DNA of 64,000 bases, from assembly GCA_001600615.1 (NCBI GenBank), contig BCKK01000007.1, forward strand, positions 62,001 to 126,000, in the 5' to 3' direction. The stretch comes from Dioszegia crocea (lineage: Eukaryota > Basidiomycota > Tremellomycetes > Tremellales > Bulleribasidiaceae). The notes below the pieces were generated by a model. It was not told where the DNA came from and searched no databases. It saw only the letters and a program-made list of their open reading frames with translations. The stretch's first letter is position 1; every line of letters starts with the position of its first letter. Both the position numbers and the translations under genes were made by a program. Of the stretch, positions 33,779 through 45,707 are shown piece after piece.

Positions 33779-35000
33779 GGTGAGTGATGGGTGGGGGTAG
33801 GGGTGAGATGTAGATGTATAATGGGGGAGTGATAGGTATGGGCCGAAAGGGGAAGCGGGGTGAGTTTAGGGAAATTTGTTAACCACCTGGAAGAATCACA
33901 CGTCATATCGCTTGCTACAGCCAAATTCCCCTCTTGCACCCATGTCGCTCTCTACCTCATACGTACACTTCCATGCTTTGACATCGCTCACTGAAGGGGC
34001 ATAAGTTTCCGCTATAGACTGATGCATGATGTGCTCGAACATCACCGACCAAAACTGACAATTTACTGAGCGTCCAAAGGCGAATCTGCCCCGATCGGAG
34101 CCCGATGTTCCAGTCTTGCGCTCCTCATGTGCCGGATTGAGATACCTGGCCTGGGAGGTAGCTATTCAGAAACGTCTGGCAGCTCAAGGTTGCTGATATA
34201 TAGACTTACTGGGGTAAAGGCGGAAAGTACGGGCCTGAATCCGACTGAGGGGCGGCCCCTTTAATAGCTGGAATCAGCACGAGTCTTGTGCTCCCACAGC
34301 AGCAGCTGATCGCTGATGGCTTCGAATGTAGCTTGACATGTCTGAAGAGTCCAGGACTCAGTCATTCACGTTATTGAGAGTTCTATACGCACACGTGGCC
34401 AAATACTCCCGACTGATTATCGCTTTCCGAGAATGGGTGGAGGTGCGTTTGGGCAGAAATGTACGACTCTACCTCCTTTTACTTCTATGATCCATACCAG
34501 AATGGCCACTATGGTCATGGTGTCCTAGTGATTCCGCTAATCAGGTGAACATCTGCTGGCCCAGGGGCCCCTGGGTGTCGTACATACGGGGACTGGCAGC
34601 GTTTCAGCCTGTTTCATGAGTGTTTCATATGACGTTCCTACTGATGGGAGATTACGGCAATTCAGGGACAAATAAAGCGAAACCTGAACCGAACAACACA
34701 TGTATCAATCCACAGAACACATCTCAGGGTTCCTCGGCACAGACAAAAGCTTACATCCGATACAACTCAACAGATGGGTCTCCCCAGGTATCAAAGAGGC
34801 GTGCTCGGACCGCCCGGCGGGATGTAACCACCGGTGAAAAGATATGGTCTCATTGATTGGAGCTACTCCCGGCCTCTCCGGGCACCGGCATCACACATAA
34901 AGCCATCAACAACTCGACAACAAGCAACAACAAGCAACAACACTCCCTTATCCTCATCTTTTCCGCCTCTGCACCCACACTACCGAAACCTCGGACCACC
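33779..35000. other. 1.2-kb promoter region of the cysteine-rich gene and NAC alpha
   Basis: Divergent layout: NAC alpha starts at 33778 (minus) and the secreted cysteine-rich protein at 35001 (plus). No gene found. It contains a perfect 16-bp palindrome at 34560-34575 (listed separately) and an AC/AA-rich leader (CAACAAGCAACAACAAGC) before 35001. Confidence 0.5.
34560..34575. promoter_or_regulatory. 16-bp perfect palindrome with paired STRE-like cores
   Basis: CCCAGGGGCCCCTGGG reads the same on both strands. Each half contains AGGGG/CCCCT, the core of stress-response elements bound by Msn2/4-like zinc fingers. It lies about 425 bp upstream of the secreted cysteine-rich gene. The palindrome is seen directly; its role is a guess. 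Confidence 0.4.
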
Positions 35001-35652
35001 ATGCACTTCACTTTCCTCCCCCTCGTCCTTGCCCTCTCCCTCTTGTCTTCCGTATCGGCCACCCCTACCGACCCCAAGGTCAGGTCTACCCGCACTATCG
35101 AGCGACGCGCCCTTAAACAGGCAACTCGAGGCGGTATCGTCGCTCGCGGCCTCAACCCTCTCCGTCGTCAATCCTCCACCTCATGCGGTACTTGCTCCGA
35201 CTGCTGCCCAGGCTACTGTAACATCGCTGGTCAGACCCAGCATGCCGTCTACGTCAACACTGAACTTCCCGAAAATGTCCAGTTCATATCTGGCTCAATG
35301 AGCAACCAGCCCAACCTGGAACAGTGCATCAGGCAGTGTTGCATCTCACCTGGTCAAAGTGAGCAATGGTTTCGCAATCTGCTTCTCTGGACACAAGCTC
35401 ATTTGTTGCAGTTTGTCAGCTGGTGCAATACACTCCGTCCAACGGTGACTGCAATCAATACAGCAACGCTCAAAATGCCGTCTACTCCAACGTAGACGTG
35501 GCTGACTCTGTCATTGTTGCCAATCAGGTCTCTTGCTCTGCCAATGCTCAAGCTTGTAAGTTTAGGCACCCTCGAAGTACATTACAATCGCTGACATCTC
35601 AGCTGGAAACAGGCCTTGCTGCAACGCTCCCCTCTTCCCCGCTTCTGGGTGA
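35001..35652 (+). CDS. secreted cysteine-rich protein CR1, with Kex2-type pro-region
   Basis: Three exons, joined with the same phases as its neighbour CR2. Residues 1-20 (MHFTFLPLVLALSLLSSVSA) are a signal peptide. The pro-region follows: DPKVRSTRTIERRALKQATR, then GGIVARGLNPLRRQ. After the RR site the mature chain starts Gln-Ser-Ser and has about 13 Cys: STSCGTCSDCCPGYCNIAGQ, LEQCIRQCC, then a second half with DCNQYSNAQNAVYSN and NRPCCNAPLFPASG. The halves share NxxxQxAVYxN, so the mature part may be an internal duplication. I do not recognise a named family; an extracellular, disulphide-bonded role is inferred. Met at 35001 is chosen because the signal peptide and the paralogue begin there. 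Confidence 0.82.
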
Positions 35653-36408
35653 TATTCTCTGGCGCAGCTTTCTGCCTGAGTGTGGGGTGTATGGATGGCA
35701 CTGGATGAAGGACTCTGGGTGGGAAACGGACAATCGGACAATTACTGTTGGGGGAGATTTTCGTCTGTGGGAGGATATGTAAGCCTTGGTCTGTCTGAAT
35801 CAGATGGCCAATTCAGCTTGTTTCTCTGTACTTTGTCGAGAATCAGGCCGGTCAGGGTTGTGCCAGAGAGGGGTTCCGGCGCCGATGTACGACGCGGTGG
35901 TTTGACGCTCAGACTCATCTTCGCCTGTATTGCACCCGGCTAGAGACCAATCTAGAGATCTGTGGCTGTCCGATGTATTCTATAGCTACAGACCTCGACT
36001 CGGCGGCAGAGTCTGCGCATCATGCCCACCGTGCAGACATGTGCAGGCGCAGCAGCTCGTGTCAGGGGTCATGTCAGGAGATGCGAGATTACGGCACAAG
36101 GCTGTTCAGGCACAGGCTTGTTTATTGACCGAAAAGTTTGATTAAAATCACATGGACCAACTGACAGACTCCCTCAGAATGACAAGCTATGACAAGCCAC
36201 CCTGTTGGATGTGACAGACCCAACTCAGTGGCGTCAGGGGGCTCGCTTGGATCAACAGCACTCGACATGTATATAGTTACCACCAAGACATCGATTCACT
36301 CTCGCCCCTCCTTCGTCCTCGACTTCTCATCTCTTGATATCGACTCTTCCGCTTCCTCCTTCGCTATCCACTCCCAAGAGCACACCACCGAATTATCGGA
36401 TCCACACA
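35653..36408 (+). other. spacer between CR1 and CR2
   Basis: Contains the CR1 3' flank, which is partly repeated after CR2 (35721-35785 resembles 37141-37210, sharing GGACAATTACTG), so the duplication unit includes flanking DNA. A TATA-like ATGTATATAG at about 36270 lies roughly 140 bp before the CR2 start. Confidence 0.5.
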
Positions 36409-37072
36409 ATGCACTTCACGTTCCTACCCCTTATCATGGCCCTGTCCCTCTTCTCCTCCGTGGTCGCCAGCCCCACCGACCCTAAAGTCAGGTCTACTCG
36501 CACCATCGAGCGCCGAGCCCTCAAACAGGCGACTCGAGGCGGCATTGTCGCCCGCGGTCTCAACCCCCTTCGTCGTCAATCCTCGACCTCGTGCGGAACT
36601 TGCTCCGACTGTTGCCCAGGCTACTGTAACATCGCCGGCCAGACTCAGCACGCCGTGTATTTCAACACTGGGCTGCCTACCGGCATCATGGAACTCCAAG
36701 GTGTACAGACTGCCCAGCCCAATCTCGAGCAATGCATCAGGCAGTGCTGCGGCCAACCCGGTATGTCATGTCCTCTCTGTCCGTTTATAGTTTGCTGACT
36801 TCCCACAGCCTGCACCTTGGTGCGATTCGTGCAGTCCGATCCCAACCAGCTCGGTGTCTGCGATCAATACGCGCAAACCCAGAATGCCATCTACCCCACT
36901 ACCGACACGCCCGGCACGACCATTGTCGCCAACCAGATCTCTTGTTCTGCCAACGCTCAAGCTTGTAAGTATAGCTGTCCTGGAAATAGGCGCTTTTGCT
37001 GACGCTTCAGCTGGAAACAGAGCCTGCTGTAACGCACCTCTCTTCCCCGCGTTGGATCTGTCAGTACTGTGA
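36409..37072 (+). CDS. secreted cysteine-rich protein CR2, tandem paralogue of CR1
   Basis: Signal peptide MHFTFLPLIMALSLFSSVVA, then a pro-region identical to that of CR1 over DPKVRSTRTIERRALKQATR and GGIVARGLNPLRRQ. The mature chain begins QSSTSCGTCSDCCPGYCNIA, again identical, then diverges (NTGLPTGIMELQGVQ) before LEQCIRQCCGQPACTL, VCDQYAQTQNAIYPT, and NRACCNAPLFPALDLSVL. Three exons with the CR1 phases. The first half is far more conserved than the loops, which suggests a recent duplication with selection or gene conversion on the pro-region. Function unknown; secreted. Confidence 0.82.
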
Positions 37073-37816
37073 AGGCCGCCTAACTGGGTTCAGTGGTGGA
37101 GATGGAGATGAAGGAATGCTACTAGGTGGAAGTCTCTTGGGGGAAACGGACCATTGGACAATTACTGCTGGAGAGAATTTTGGTCTGAGAGAAAGGATAT
37201 GTAAGGCTTGGTCTTTTTTCTTGGCTAGGTCGTCAACTTAGTTGCGTTTCTGTGGTCTACTATTAAGGTCTAGACTCGGTCTGAGGAGGTCCAGGACGCG
37301 GATTGAGATGCCTACTTACTCTTACTCATTACTCAACGGTTTTATCCCACTTACCCACCTCGATCAGCTTGCAGACTGCATATCATAATAACCATACTCA
37401 GACCGTACAGCGCCTTGACTTGGAAGGCCTCCACCGTTTGGCCCTCTTCATGTATGTCCCCCCTTACTTTCTTGGGCTGAGGCACGAGCACGCAGGTTCG
37501 GACAGCCAACGACTGCAGGATCAGACCGACTGCTAACAATTTTATAGGGCTTTCCATCCATCCTTTTTCGCCGTATATGATGTGATCGTAACCACATAGA
37601 GCTCAGACGAGGGATAGTTATCGCCTAGAGAGGATACATGCATCATCGGAGCCAACCACTCATCTGCCACACTGCCACTCGGCCCCCGCTTCGGCGTTCT
37701 CCGAAGAAGCTTGGCTCGGCCGATAAGCTCCACTCAAATTTCTCGTTTGACCATATCACCCTTATACACCTCGGTGTACCCTTGACTGCATCCCATCCCT
37801 ACCTACCCCCTCTGTT
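37073..37816 (+). other. intergenic region between CR2 and the Sec14 gene
   Basis: Holds the CR2 3' flank, with similarity to the CR1 3' flank at 37141-37210, and the promoter of the Sec14-type gene. No further gene seen. Confidence 0.45.
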
Positions 37817-39795
37817 ATGTCTTCATTCTTCTCCTCGAAAAAATCCTCTGCAGCCTCGTCTGTCGCCGGTGCGGGTAAGGGTAAAGTCTCCCCGACGCGA
37901 GGGGATGAGTCAAGGCCTGGTACTCAGGAGATCTTCCTTACTCCGAGAGAGGGCACTGTGGCTACTAAGAAGTGGACATATGATGAGGCGCAGCTTGCGC
38001 TGGTGAGTCTTTTGGCTTCCGGATCTTTGGGCAGAACTGCGCTTGGACTGTTAATCGGCGTGGACTTATGCTGATTTCTGCAGATTGATGAGCTGAAGCA
38101 AGTAAGTCTACCTCACTGAGCTTCCCTCGTCTGCTTCGCGGGTTTTGAATGGAATCGCTACGACGACTGTCTCGCAGAAGCGCTCAGACCAGTCCTGAGA
38201 AGCGATCCAAGCTCGAACATTACTCGTCACCGAATGACCCATATCAACCCTTCCAATCCTACTGATCGAGTATGAGCTGACTCTACAGTACACATCCTCC
38301 ATCCTCCTCCCCGAATCAGACGACTACCGACCCTGGGAAATCCGTTTTCTCGCAGATCCAGGAACGCATCCGCGTTACATGCGCGCTGCCAAGTGGAAAA
38401 TGGACGACGCGAAGAGACGGATCAAGGGCACGATTGAGTGGAGACGGGAGTTCAAGCCAGAATTAATCAGTCCGGAAGACGTGGGGATTGAGGCTGAGAC
38501 GGGGAAGATGTGAGCACTTTTCGGCTTTTCCGGTCTTGCCGCCGGAGTCCGAATAGCGCGCTGACGATACCGCAGCATTATGACTGGATTCGATAAAGAT
38601 GCTCGGCCGATTGTGTACATGCGTCCAGGTCGTGAGAATACCGAGACTAGTCCTAGGCAGATCAGGCATTTGATTTATAACCTGTGAGTTTAATTCTTAG
38701 GTCGAGACAGAATGGACTAGGCTGACGGCGCAGTGAACGCGCAATCGACCTTGCTCCTCCAGGTCAAGAACAAGTCTGCATCATCGTCGACGTGAGTTTT
38801 CACTCCCACCGCTGTCTGTTAGCTCAGCCCGAAAACAAAAGCTGACCAAAATAGTATAAATCTGCGACTTCATCATCGACACCTTCGCTTGGTACGGGAC
38901 GGAAAGTGCTGAGTATCTTGCAGAACCACTATGTGGAACGTAAGTGCTCAAGGCTTCTCTCCCCTCTGATCGTACGGCTGACTCTGTAGGTCTGGGTAGA
39001 GGAATTGTCGTCAATATGCCGTGAGTTATAATCAAGCCGAGACTGATCCGGCCCCAGCTGACGATATAGATGGTGGATGAATGCCTTTTTCACTGGCCTT
39101 ATGCCCCTCATGGACCCCATCACCCGCGACAAAGTAAGCTCAGACTCCCCTGAATAATCGAGTCAGAGGTCCAAGCTTATACTCCAGGTCCGCTTCAATC
39201 CCGATATGAGCGAACTTGTCGATCCCGAACACCTCGACACCGAGTTCGGCGGAACGTATAACTTGGAATACGACTATGCGAGCTACTGGCCCAAATTGAT
39301 CAAGTTCTGTAACCTCGTAAGCTTTATCTATCCTTGACCCCGGGAACAATGAAGATGACCCTATAGGCCGCAGACGGAACTCGTATCAACGACCAAGGCG
39401 AATCCTGGATCCCACCCCTCGGCAACGGTATCAAAGCCGCCTCAGACGGTCTCTTACCTCACAAAGACGCCGTCACGACTGGACATACCACTGAAAACCC
39501 GGATGAGGCCCATTTGCCACACGGCGAAGAAAATCTCCCTTCCAAACTCCGATCTCGAGCCAATACCCTTAAATCCCCCAAAGAGTCTTCTTCACCTACT
39601 ACACCCGACCCGGCGACAGGTGAGACTGGGCTTGAAGGCGCAACGCAGAACCTGTCGGTTGCCGAGGGCGAGACGCATACGCCTGAGTCGGGGACGAAAC
39701 CTGGTCCGCCCGCTGGGGATCTGGTTTTTGATCATCCGCCCAGCAAGGAGGAGAAGAAGATTGCAGAGGAGATCTTGGAGGCGGAGAAGCAGTAG
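37817..39795 (+). CDS. Sec14-type CRAL-TRIO phosphatidylinositol transfer protein
   Basis: A cytosolic lipid-transfer protein that exchanges phosphatidylinositol with a second lipid and primes PI kinases. About ten exons give roughly 440 residues. The CRAL-TRIO-N helix part is WEIRFLADPGTHPRYMRAAK, then MDDAKRRIKGTIEWRREFKP. The lipid-binding domain shows IMTGFDKDARPIVYMRPGRE, VCIIVDYKSATSSS, KVLSILQNHYVERLGRGIVV, then NMPWWMNAFFTGLMPLMDPI, TRDKVRFN and the closing EFGGTYNLEYDYASYW. The C-terminal 110 residues are acidic, disordered and end in EEKKIAEEILEAEKQ. It most resembles the PDR16/CSR1 branch of fungal Sec14 homologues, but I cannot name the orthologue. Confidence 0.88.
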
Positions 39796-40473
39796 AGTTG
39801 AGGGTGGCTTGAAGCTGGAGGGGACCTTGGTCGAGGCAGGCGTTTCGTCAGGTTGGCGAAGGTGTCGCGTAATGGGAAGCGCAGCTTTCGGGCTCGGGGT
39901 GTGAGGTTTCGACGGTTGCGCCAATTGGAATGGTGCAGTCTGAATATAAGTAGACGTAACGAGCGAGGAATGTGATCACTTATGGCGCGGCATGTTCTGA
40001 GGACAATGTTGCCTTTATCATTGCAAATTGCTGTTGCTGAAGAGAAGAGAGCTCGTTGACGAGGACTCGGTTTTGGGCCCACCACTTTGAATCTACTCGC
40101 TCGTCAGTTCACCTATCACTGGCTCTCCGGCCGCTACGAGGCCTGTCGACCACGTACTGCCAACGTCGATCAGGTCGATCAGACCTGGCTGGGTGTCTTA
40201 TAGGAGACAGCCCCTCTATATCCGGATCTATATCCGGACCGCCCAAATTCAGATCAGCGCGTCCACTGCGCACGTCAATCCTCAATCAATCCACCCTCTG
40301 CTAAGTATCGGTATAACAGGTTAAGGCTTCTTGGCTTTGCACGCAGGTGAGTGAATGATGCTGTCCTGCCAAAAGGGTCGAGATCGAAAGGCTGACGGAA
40401 AGCCTTACGACGACGTAGAGCCTACCATACCACTCCCTCGCTCCATCTCGTCCCCCACATTCCCATCTTCATC
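39796..40473. other. intergenic region with direct repeat
   Basis: Promoter region of the coiled-coil gene. At about 40216-40238 the phrase CTATATCCGGA occurs twice in a row, a 22-bp tandem repeat containing two TCCGGA palindromes. No gene seen. Confidence 0.45.
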
Positions 40474-41132
40474 ATGTCCACATCTACCTCAGGCCACACA
40501 TGTCCTCCATCCTCTATACCAGCTCCACGGCCCGGAAGTACACCTCAGCGCCTAGATCGGTATACCGCTACGGTAATCTCTGACCTAAAGGTTCAAACCG
40601 ACACGAGAATCACCGATCTCGAGTTTAGGGTCCAGCAGCTCCAAGAGGCGGTATCTGGACTTGCGACTGTCTGTTCACAGGCACATGACCTTATTAAGGA
40701 TATGGGCCATGTGCTTAAGGATCTCACACAGCAGCAGAAGGGCGTGGTGGCTGTGTTGGAGTCTGTTTCGGGGGCGGTGGGGAGTATGGCTGAGCATCAG
40801 CGGAATTTAGGTGAGCAATCAAGTCTCAGGGCTGGACAATGGATATCTGGATCTGGGGGTGGGAGATCGTGGGACATAGGGCTGATCAATTAGCCGCTCA
40901 TACATCTCGACATGCGCAAACACCCCCTGGTCCAAGTGCGGGACAGCTTGATCATTTGAAATCCACAGTCGACAATGAATTATCCAAAATTTCCTCTCAA
41001 ACTACCGATACGGATCTGAGTCTCGATTCCCTGGATCTGGACTCTGGCATAGGCGCTGGACCTTCCAATCATGCGCAGTCAGTGATAAGTGGGAACTCGA
41101 AGGGAAAGGGGAAGAACGGACGGAAGCGATGA
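40474..41132 (+). CDS. hypothetical coiled-coil protein
   Basis: Two exons, about 190 residues. The centre is a heptad-patterned coiled coil: VISDLKVQTDTRITDLEFRV, then QQLQEAVSGLATVCSQAHDL, then IKDMGHVLKDLTQQQKGVVA. The second exon is Ser/Thr/Asp-rich and ends in the basic GNSKGKGKNGRKR. No signal peptide or membrane segment. I do not recognise it; a structural or complex-scaffold role is only inferred. The splice is clean, with donor gtgagc after ...AATTTAG and acceptor CTGATCAATTAG. Confidence 0.7.
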
Positions 41133-41264
41133 TCATGGGCACACAGACCGGGGATTGGAGCCTCCACCATCATCATGCACTAGCATCTCGTTTCTGGGCA
41201 CATCGCCATATGTTGACAAAGGGTAACATGACTGCGTTCCGACAAGGCGCGATACTGATACCCA

Positions 41265-42307
41265 TCACCCGCTCAACATACCCCTGATGGTAGTCTCAAA
41301 CTCCTCCGGATCTCTCCCCAACAACCTCCTCAGATCACCCGTAATCACACACGCCTGACCCTGCTTTACCCCCTCGAACGCTGTAGCCCATAATCTATCC
41401 ATCTCAGAGGACTGATTCGTGTCCGTCGAACCATACCCCACCCCTCGCTGTCCAACATACTCATCAACCGAGACCTCCCGAATCACCACTTTCTTCCCAA
41501 TCACGCTTGAAAACACTTGCGCCGTCTCGGCCAATGTACAACTTCGAGGACCGGAAAGCGTGATAGTGGTGTTGATAACTGCTGGATCTGCAGGTTCAGA
41601 GGCATAGGAAGTTAACAGTCGAGCGGTAGCTTCTCCCAGCTCATCCCTCTTGGCCCAAGCTATGCCCTCGCCTTCCCCATCGTGAGGTATTTTGATCACC
41701 ACCTTATCTTCGTTACTTTCTGCCGCAGCTTGGAGGTCGAAGTTGGCAGTGTAGACAGGGAATGACTCGCTGTAGAGTCCTTGGCGGATAATAGTATATG
41801 TGAAGCCCTGCCGAGAGGAAGCGAGGGATCGGAGATACGCTTCAGTGTCGAGATGCGCCAGCATGACGTGTGGGGAGTATATAGGTGGTGTGGTAGGTGT
41901 ATCTTTGGAGAAAGCGAGGGAGGAGTAGAAGACATGTGATACGCCTTGAGAGATGGCCGCATCTATAGCTGCTTTGGCTACCTGATTCGTCAGCTACGGC
42001 CTGCATCATCGTTACGCAGTTCAGATAAGCTCACCTTGAACCGATGTTCATGCTGGAAACTGGGGTACGAGATCAGATTCAAAGCATCGACTCCTATGAA
42101 TACACCATCGAAGGTCCCAGGGGCGTCAAAATCGGCTTGTCGAATCGATACGCCTCGTCTTCCGAATTTCTCCAGCTTGGCTGGCAAGCGGGCAATGAGC
42201 ACGAGAGATGCTGGGTCGAATTTGCATGTGTCGAGAATATGTGAGAGAGTAGCCCCGCCCAGACCGCCCGCAGCTGGGAAGATTGCGAGCTTCATGTCGT
42301 GAGGCAA
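41265..42307 (-). CDS. NmrA-like NAD(P)-binding oxidoreductase (second of two)
   Basis: Two exons, about 325 residues. It opens MPHDMKLAIFPAAGGLGGAT, with a GxxGxxG-type loop. Then LVLIARLPAKLEKFGRRGVS, VDALNLISYPSFQHEHRFK, the junction VAKAAIDAAISQGVSHVFYS, FTYTIIRQGLYSESFPVYT and SCTLAETAQVFSSVIGKKVV. The order fits the NmrA/quinone-reductase-like SDR group (as in bacterial QorB-type proteins). It ends FETTIRGMLSG. An internal Met (MKLAIF, 42295) may be the true start. Substrate unknown. Confidence 0.85.
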
Positions 42308-42511
42308 ATGACGGAAAGATGAGAGGTCCTGATGCGACTTCTGCTTCAGCGCTTGAGATGGCTGCTGACGTCATGTTGCTTTGTCATCGATCAGAAACGA
42401 GGTGTGTAGTCTATCATTACGGAGGAAACATATGGGCCGATGATCCAATATGCCCTATGAGAGGTATCAAGAACTCCGAAGGCAAAACTAAGTGCTTCTC
42501 GAAAGAATCCA

Positions 42512-44174
42512 TCAAAATGGCGCCTCCCCCTTCTGCAAATCCTTATGACTATACCCCTCCCCTCCCTCACCTTCATAATCCCCAATGGTACTCCCCTTCT
42601 CTCCCTTACTCCTCAAGACATACTTATATATACACAGCCCCTCCAATCCCACCGGTCCTCGCGCATGCGTCTTACCAGTCGATATACCCACTTCCGTCCC
42701 TAGACCATATCGCGTCCCATCGGCAAATCGGGTACTGGCATTGACGTACACATTCGCACTGTCCAATCCGCGCACCCAGGCCGACATGGAAGTTTCATCC
42801 TCAGTGATGATGGAGTCGGTATGGTGTGAAGAGTGGGCGTTGATGTGTTGTATAGCGGATGAGACGGAGGGGACAGTAAGGACTGCGAGTGTCGGTCCGA
42901 GGAATTCCGTCGTGTAGTCTTCTGGATTAGAAGGCGTGAGGAATTGCTGTGATGTGGAGGAAAGGGTAGATTGGGCGGAAGAGAGGGATTGAGGGTCGCA
43001 TTTCAACGTTACGGATGCTGAGGTTAGGGCGAGGGCGACTTTTGGCCAGATTGTATCGAGGATGGATTCGTGTAGTAGGAGAGTTTCGGCAGAATTGCAG
43101 GCGGACATGTAGTCGGTCTGTCAATTAGCATACTCTCAAGCGGAGAGGTGTATCTGCAAACGGTATCCAAGAGCGACCGGCACCATCTTCGTCCACAACG
43201 TCTGAATCCACCAGACTCTACGACGACCAACACCTTGATGTAGCCAGACCTCACTCACTTTAGATTCCAGCACAACCCTTACTGCCGTCTCCTCCTTCGC
43301 ACTCTCATCAACATACACCGCACATATCCCATCCGCATGACCCATGACGGGTATCCTCGTCGAGTTTTTAATACTCGTCACCAGCTCGTTCCCACCTCGG
43401 GGCATGACAAGGTCTATATACCGGTCTTGCGCTAGTAGACCCTGGATATCGGCGCGGGAAGAGACGGACTGGATGAATGTGGGCGGGATGGGCGTAGGTG
43501 ATAAGGCGGTGGAAATGAGCGATGAGAGGAGGGTTGCTGTGTGGAGAGATTCTTTGCCTCCTTTTAGGATAGCTGCATTTCCTAGCGTGAATCAGCAATT
43601 GCCTCAGAGGAGATCGGTCTAGTGAATATATGGCGTGTGCTGCCAAATAAACTATGAGATAGACGACTCACCTGACTTGATAGCCAATGCCGCGATGTTC
43701 ACGACCACCTCCGGCCTCGCTTCAAAGATGACCAATAACACCCCAATAGGGCACGTAACGCGATGTAGCTCTAAACCCGGTCCAAGTTCTTTCGCAAATG
43801 TCACTTGACCCGTTGGGAGAGGAAGAGCCGCAACGTCCGTTATACCTCGAAGCATCGCATCGAATTTCCCAGGCCTCGAGAGGTCTAGGCGGGACAGTAG
43901 GGTTGAAGAGAGTTTACCCTGGTCCACAAGCACTCGAGCGGACTATGCCATGAGATTGATGCCCAATAATTCCGCGCAGATGCTACTGGCTTACCTCCAT
44001 ATCCTTCTGGTTCGCCTCCAGGACCTCGGACTTGCGTTCTTCCAATACTGTCCGAATTGCCTCGAGGGCAATGTTCCGCTGAGCCGGATCAACCAATTGT
44101 GACGCTTCAAAAGCCCGGCGAGCGGCTAGAGCTATTGTTTCGGCTGACGAGGCGGTAGATTGTTGGGCCGACAT
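42512..44174 (-). CDS. PRO2: gamma-glutamyl phosphate reductase
   Basis: Reduces gamma-glutamyl phosphate to glutamate semialdehyde with NADPH, the second step of proline synthesis. The start MSAQQSTASSAETIALAARR is followed by RSEVLEANQKDME-like residues. Then ELGPGLELHRVTCPIGVLLV, IFEARPEVVVNIAALAIKSG, NAAILKGGKESLHTATLLSS, LVMPRGGNELVTSIKNSTRI, PVMGHADGICAVYVDE, then TDYMSACNSAETLLLHE, where Cys is the catalytic nucleophile, and SANVYVNASTRFADGTRYGL and GISTGKTHARGPVGLEGLCI. All ProA motifs are present. The basic tail after the domain is typical of fungal forms. Start codon 170 bp from that of KIN17, on the opposite strand. Confidence 0.95.
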
Positions 44175-44344
44175 GATGCTGATGGCTCTTAGGAGTGAGA
44201 TAAGATGAGTGGATGGATAGACGGATCTCCTTTGAGTCGACAACCACAGATCTGACATGGCCACGTGGCCGACATCCCGCCAAAAGGTGAATTCGCCACC
44301 CACCCTTCGTAGCTGTATACATCTACCTCGTCTGACTATATATC
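44175..44344. promoter_or_regulatory. compact bidirectional promoter, PRO2/KIN17
   Basis: Only 170 bp separate two divergent start codons. TATATATC at about 44338 lies directly before the KIN17 ATG, too close for a classical TATA box. Assigned by layout. Confidence 0.55.
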
Positions 44345-45707
44345 ATGGGTAAAGCAGAAGCAGGGTCTACAAAGGCGGCAGCGAACGCGGTTAAGGCGAA
44401 GGGTGAGCTGAGGGGTCCAGTTTAAGGCTAGAACAAAGCTGATTTGGACAGGACTGGGGAGATTGAGGTGGTACTGTCAAGTGTGTGAGAAGCAATGTCG
44501 AGATGAGAACGGATTTCAGGTAAGCATACTTGCTCTTATTGTCATAGTCAGGTCAAGAGGTAGAGCTCAGACTCCAGGCTCATTGTCGTGCCGAATCTCA
44601 CTTACGAAAAATCCTCACTCTAGGCCCTAAAGCCGGATCAGCGATAAACGACTTTTCAACTCAATTCCAATCTGAATTCCTCACCTTGTTACGCACTCGA
44701 CACCTGACCAATCGGGTTCAGGCGAATAAAGTGTATAACGAGTATATTCAGGATAAACATCATGTGCATATGAACTCGACGAGATGGGTGACGCTGGGTG
44801 GGTTTGTGGCGACGTTGGGTAAAGCGGGGTTGGTTAGGGTTGAAGAGGATGAGAAGGGGTTATGGGTGACTTGGGTGGATACACGGCCGGAGACGTTGAG
44901 TAAGCAGGTGAGTGTCTGGGAAATGTCTTGGGGTGTGTGAGTGGGCTGGTAATGGGTGACTTAAGGGGAATGGTGGGGATGGGTGCGGTACATGAGAAAG
45001 GCGAGACACGGGACTCTGACGTGGACGGAGCAATGGACGATTTGCGCAGAAAGCTGTTTCGCGCGGTCGTATTTACTGGAGAGGAACGACCGCTGATAGT
45101 CCAGGCTGCACTTCAAAAGCGCGACCGAGCAACGATGGATGGAGAAGAGCGCGAGAGATTGGCACTGCAGGATCAAATTCAGCGTGCAAAGGCACAAGAA
45201 GCACTTCGGATAGCAGCAGAGGGCGGATCGGAGGATACAGGATTACAGAAGAAAGAAGGCGAGAAGATCACCCTCAGCTTTCAACCCGTCTCCGTCTCCG
45301 CCCCAAGTGTACCTATCCCTTCTGCTGACGAGACCCCCAACGCCAGCGCCAGTGGATCATCGTCAACTCCAGCAATCGGAGGTACTTCGATATCCTTCGG
45401 CGGAACCTCCCTTCCTACTTCTTCGTCTTCGTCAATGGCCATTCCTTCCAAATCCACCAATCCCCTCAAAAGGCCCGCATCGACCAATGTATTCAAAACT
45501 AAGGCGCCGAAAGTCGCCAAGACGGAAGAAGGTGCGGATGGGGCGGGAGGCAGTGGAGCGCCTAAGAAGTATACGAGTGAGGCGGAGAGGTTGATGCGTG
45601 AGGATCAAGCTAGGAAGGCTGGACGGGGCGGGGGTAGTGGAGGAGCAGGGTATGGAGGGTTTGGGCCGGTCAGGACTAATAAGCCTAATCTTGGGCGGAC
45701 GTACTAG
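44345..45707 (+). CDS. KIN17: DNA/RNA-binding protein Kin17
   Basis: A nuclear zinc-finger protein linked to DNA replication, repair and pre-mRNA splicing. Starts MGKAEAGSTKAAANAVKAK. The joined exons give GLGRLRWYCQVCEKQCRDEN, then GFQAHCRAESHLRK (C2H2 finger, Cys-x2-Cys ... His-x5-His). The winged-helix core follows: FSTQFQSEFLTLLRTRHLTN, VQANKVYNEYIQDKHHVHMN, STRWVTLGGFVATLGKAGLV, WVTWVDTRPETLSKQ. The rest is Ser/Ala/Gly-rich with KRPASTNVFKTKAPKVAK, a nuclear localisation signal, ending GPVRTNKPNLGRTY. The C-terminal KOW/SH3-like part of animal Kin17 is not visible. The fourth intron is about 195 nt. Confidence 0.93.

Noticed and set aside
34857..35000. N-terminal extension of CR1 (frame open from 34857)
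   Set aside because: The signal peptide begins at 35001, the paralogue CR2 starts at the same residue, and the extra residues are leader-like (Asn/Ser/Gln-rich).
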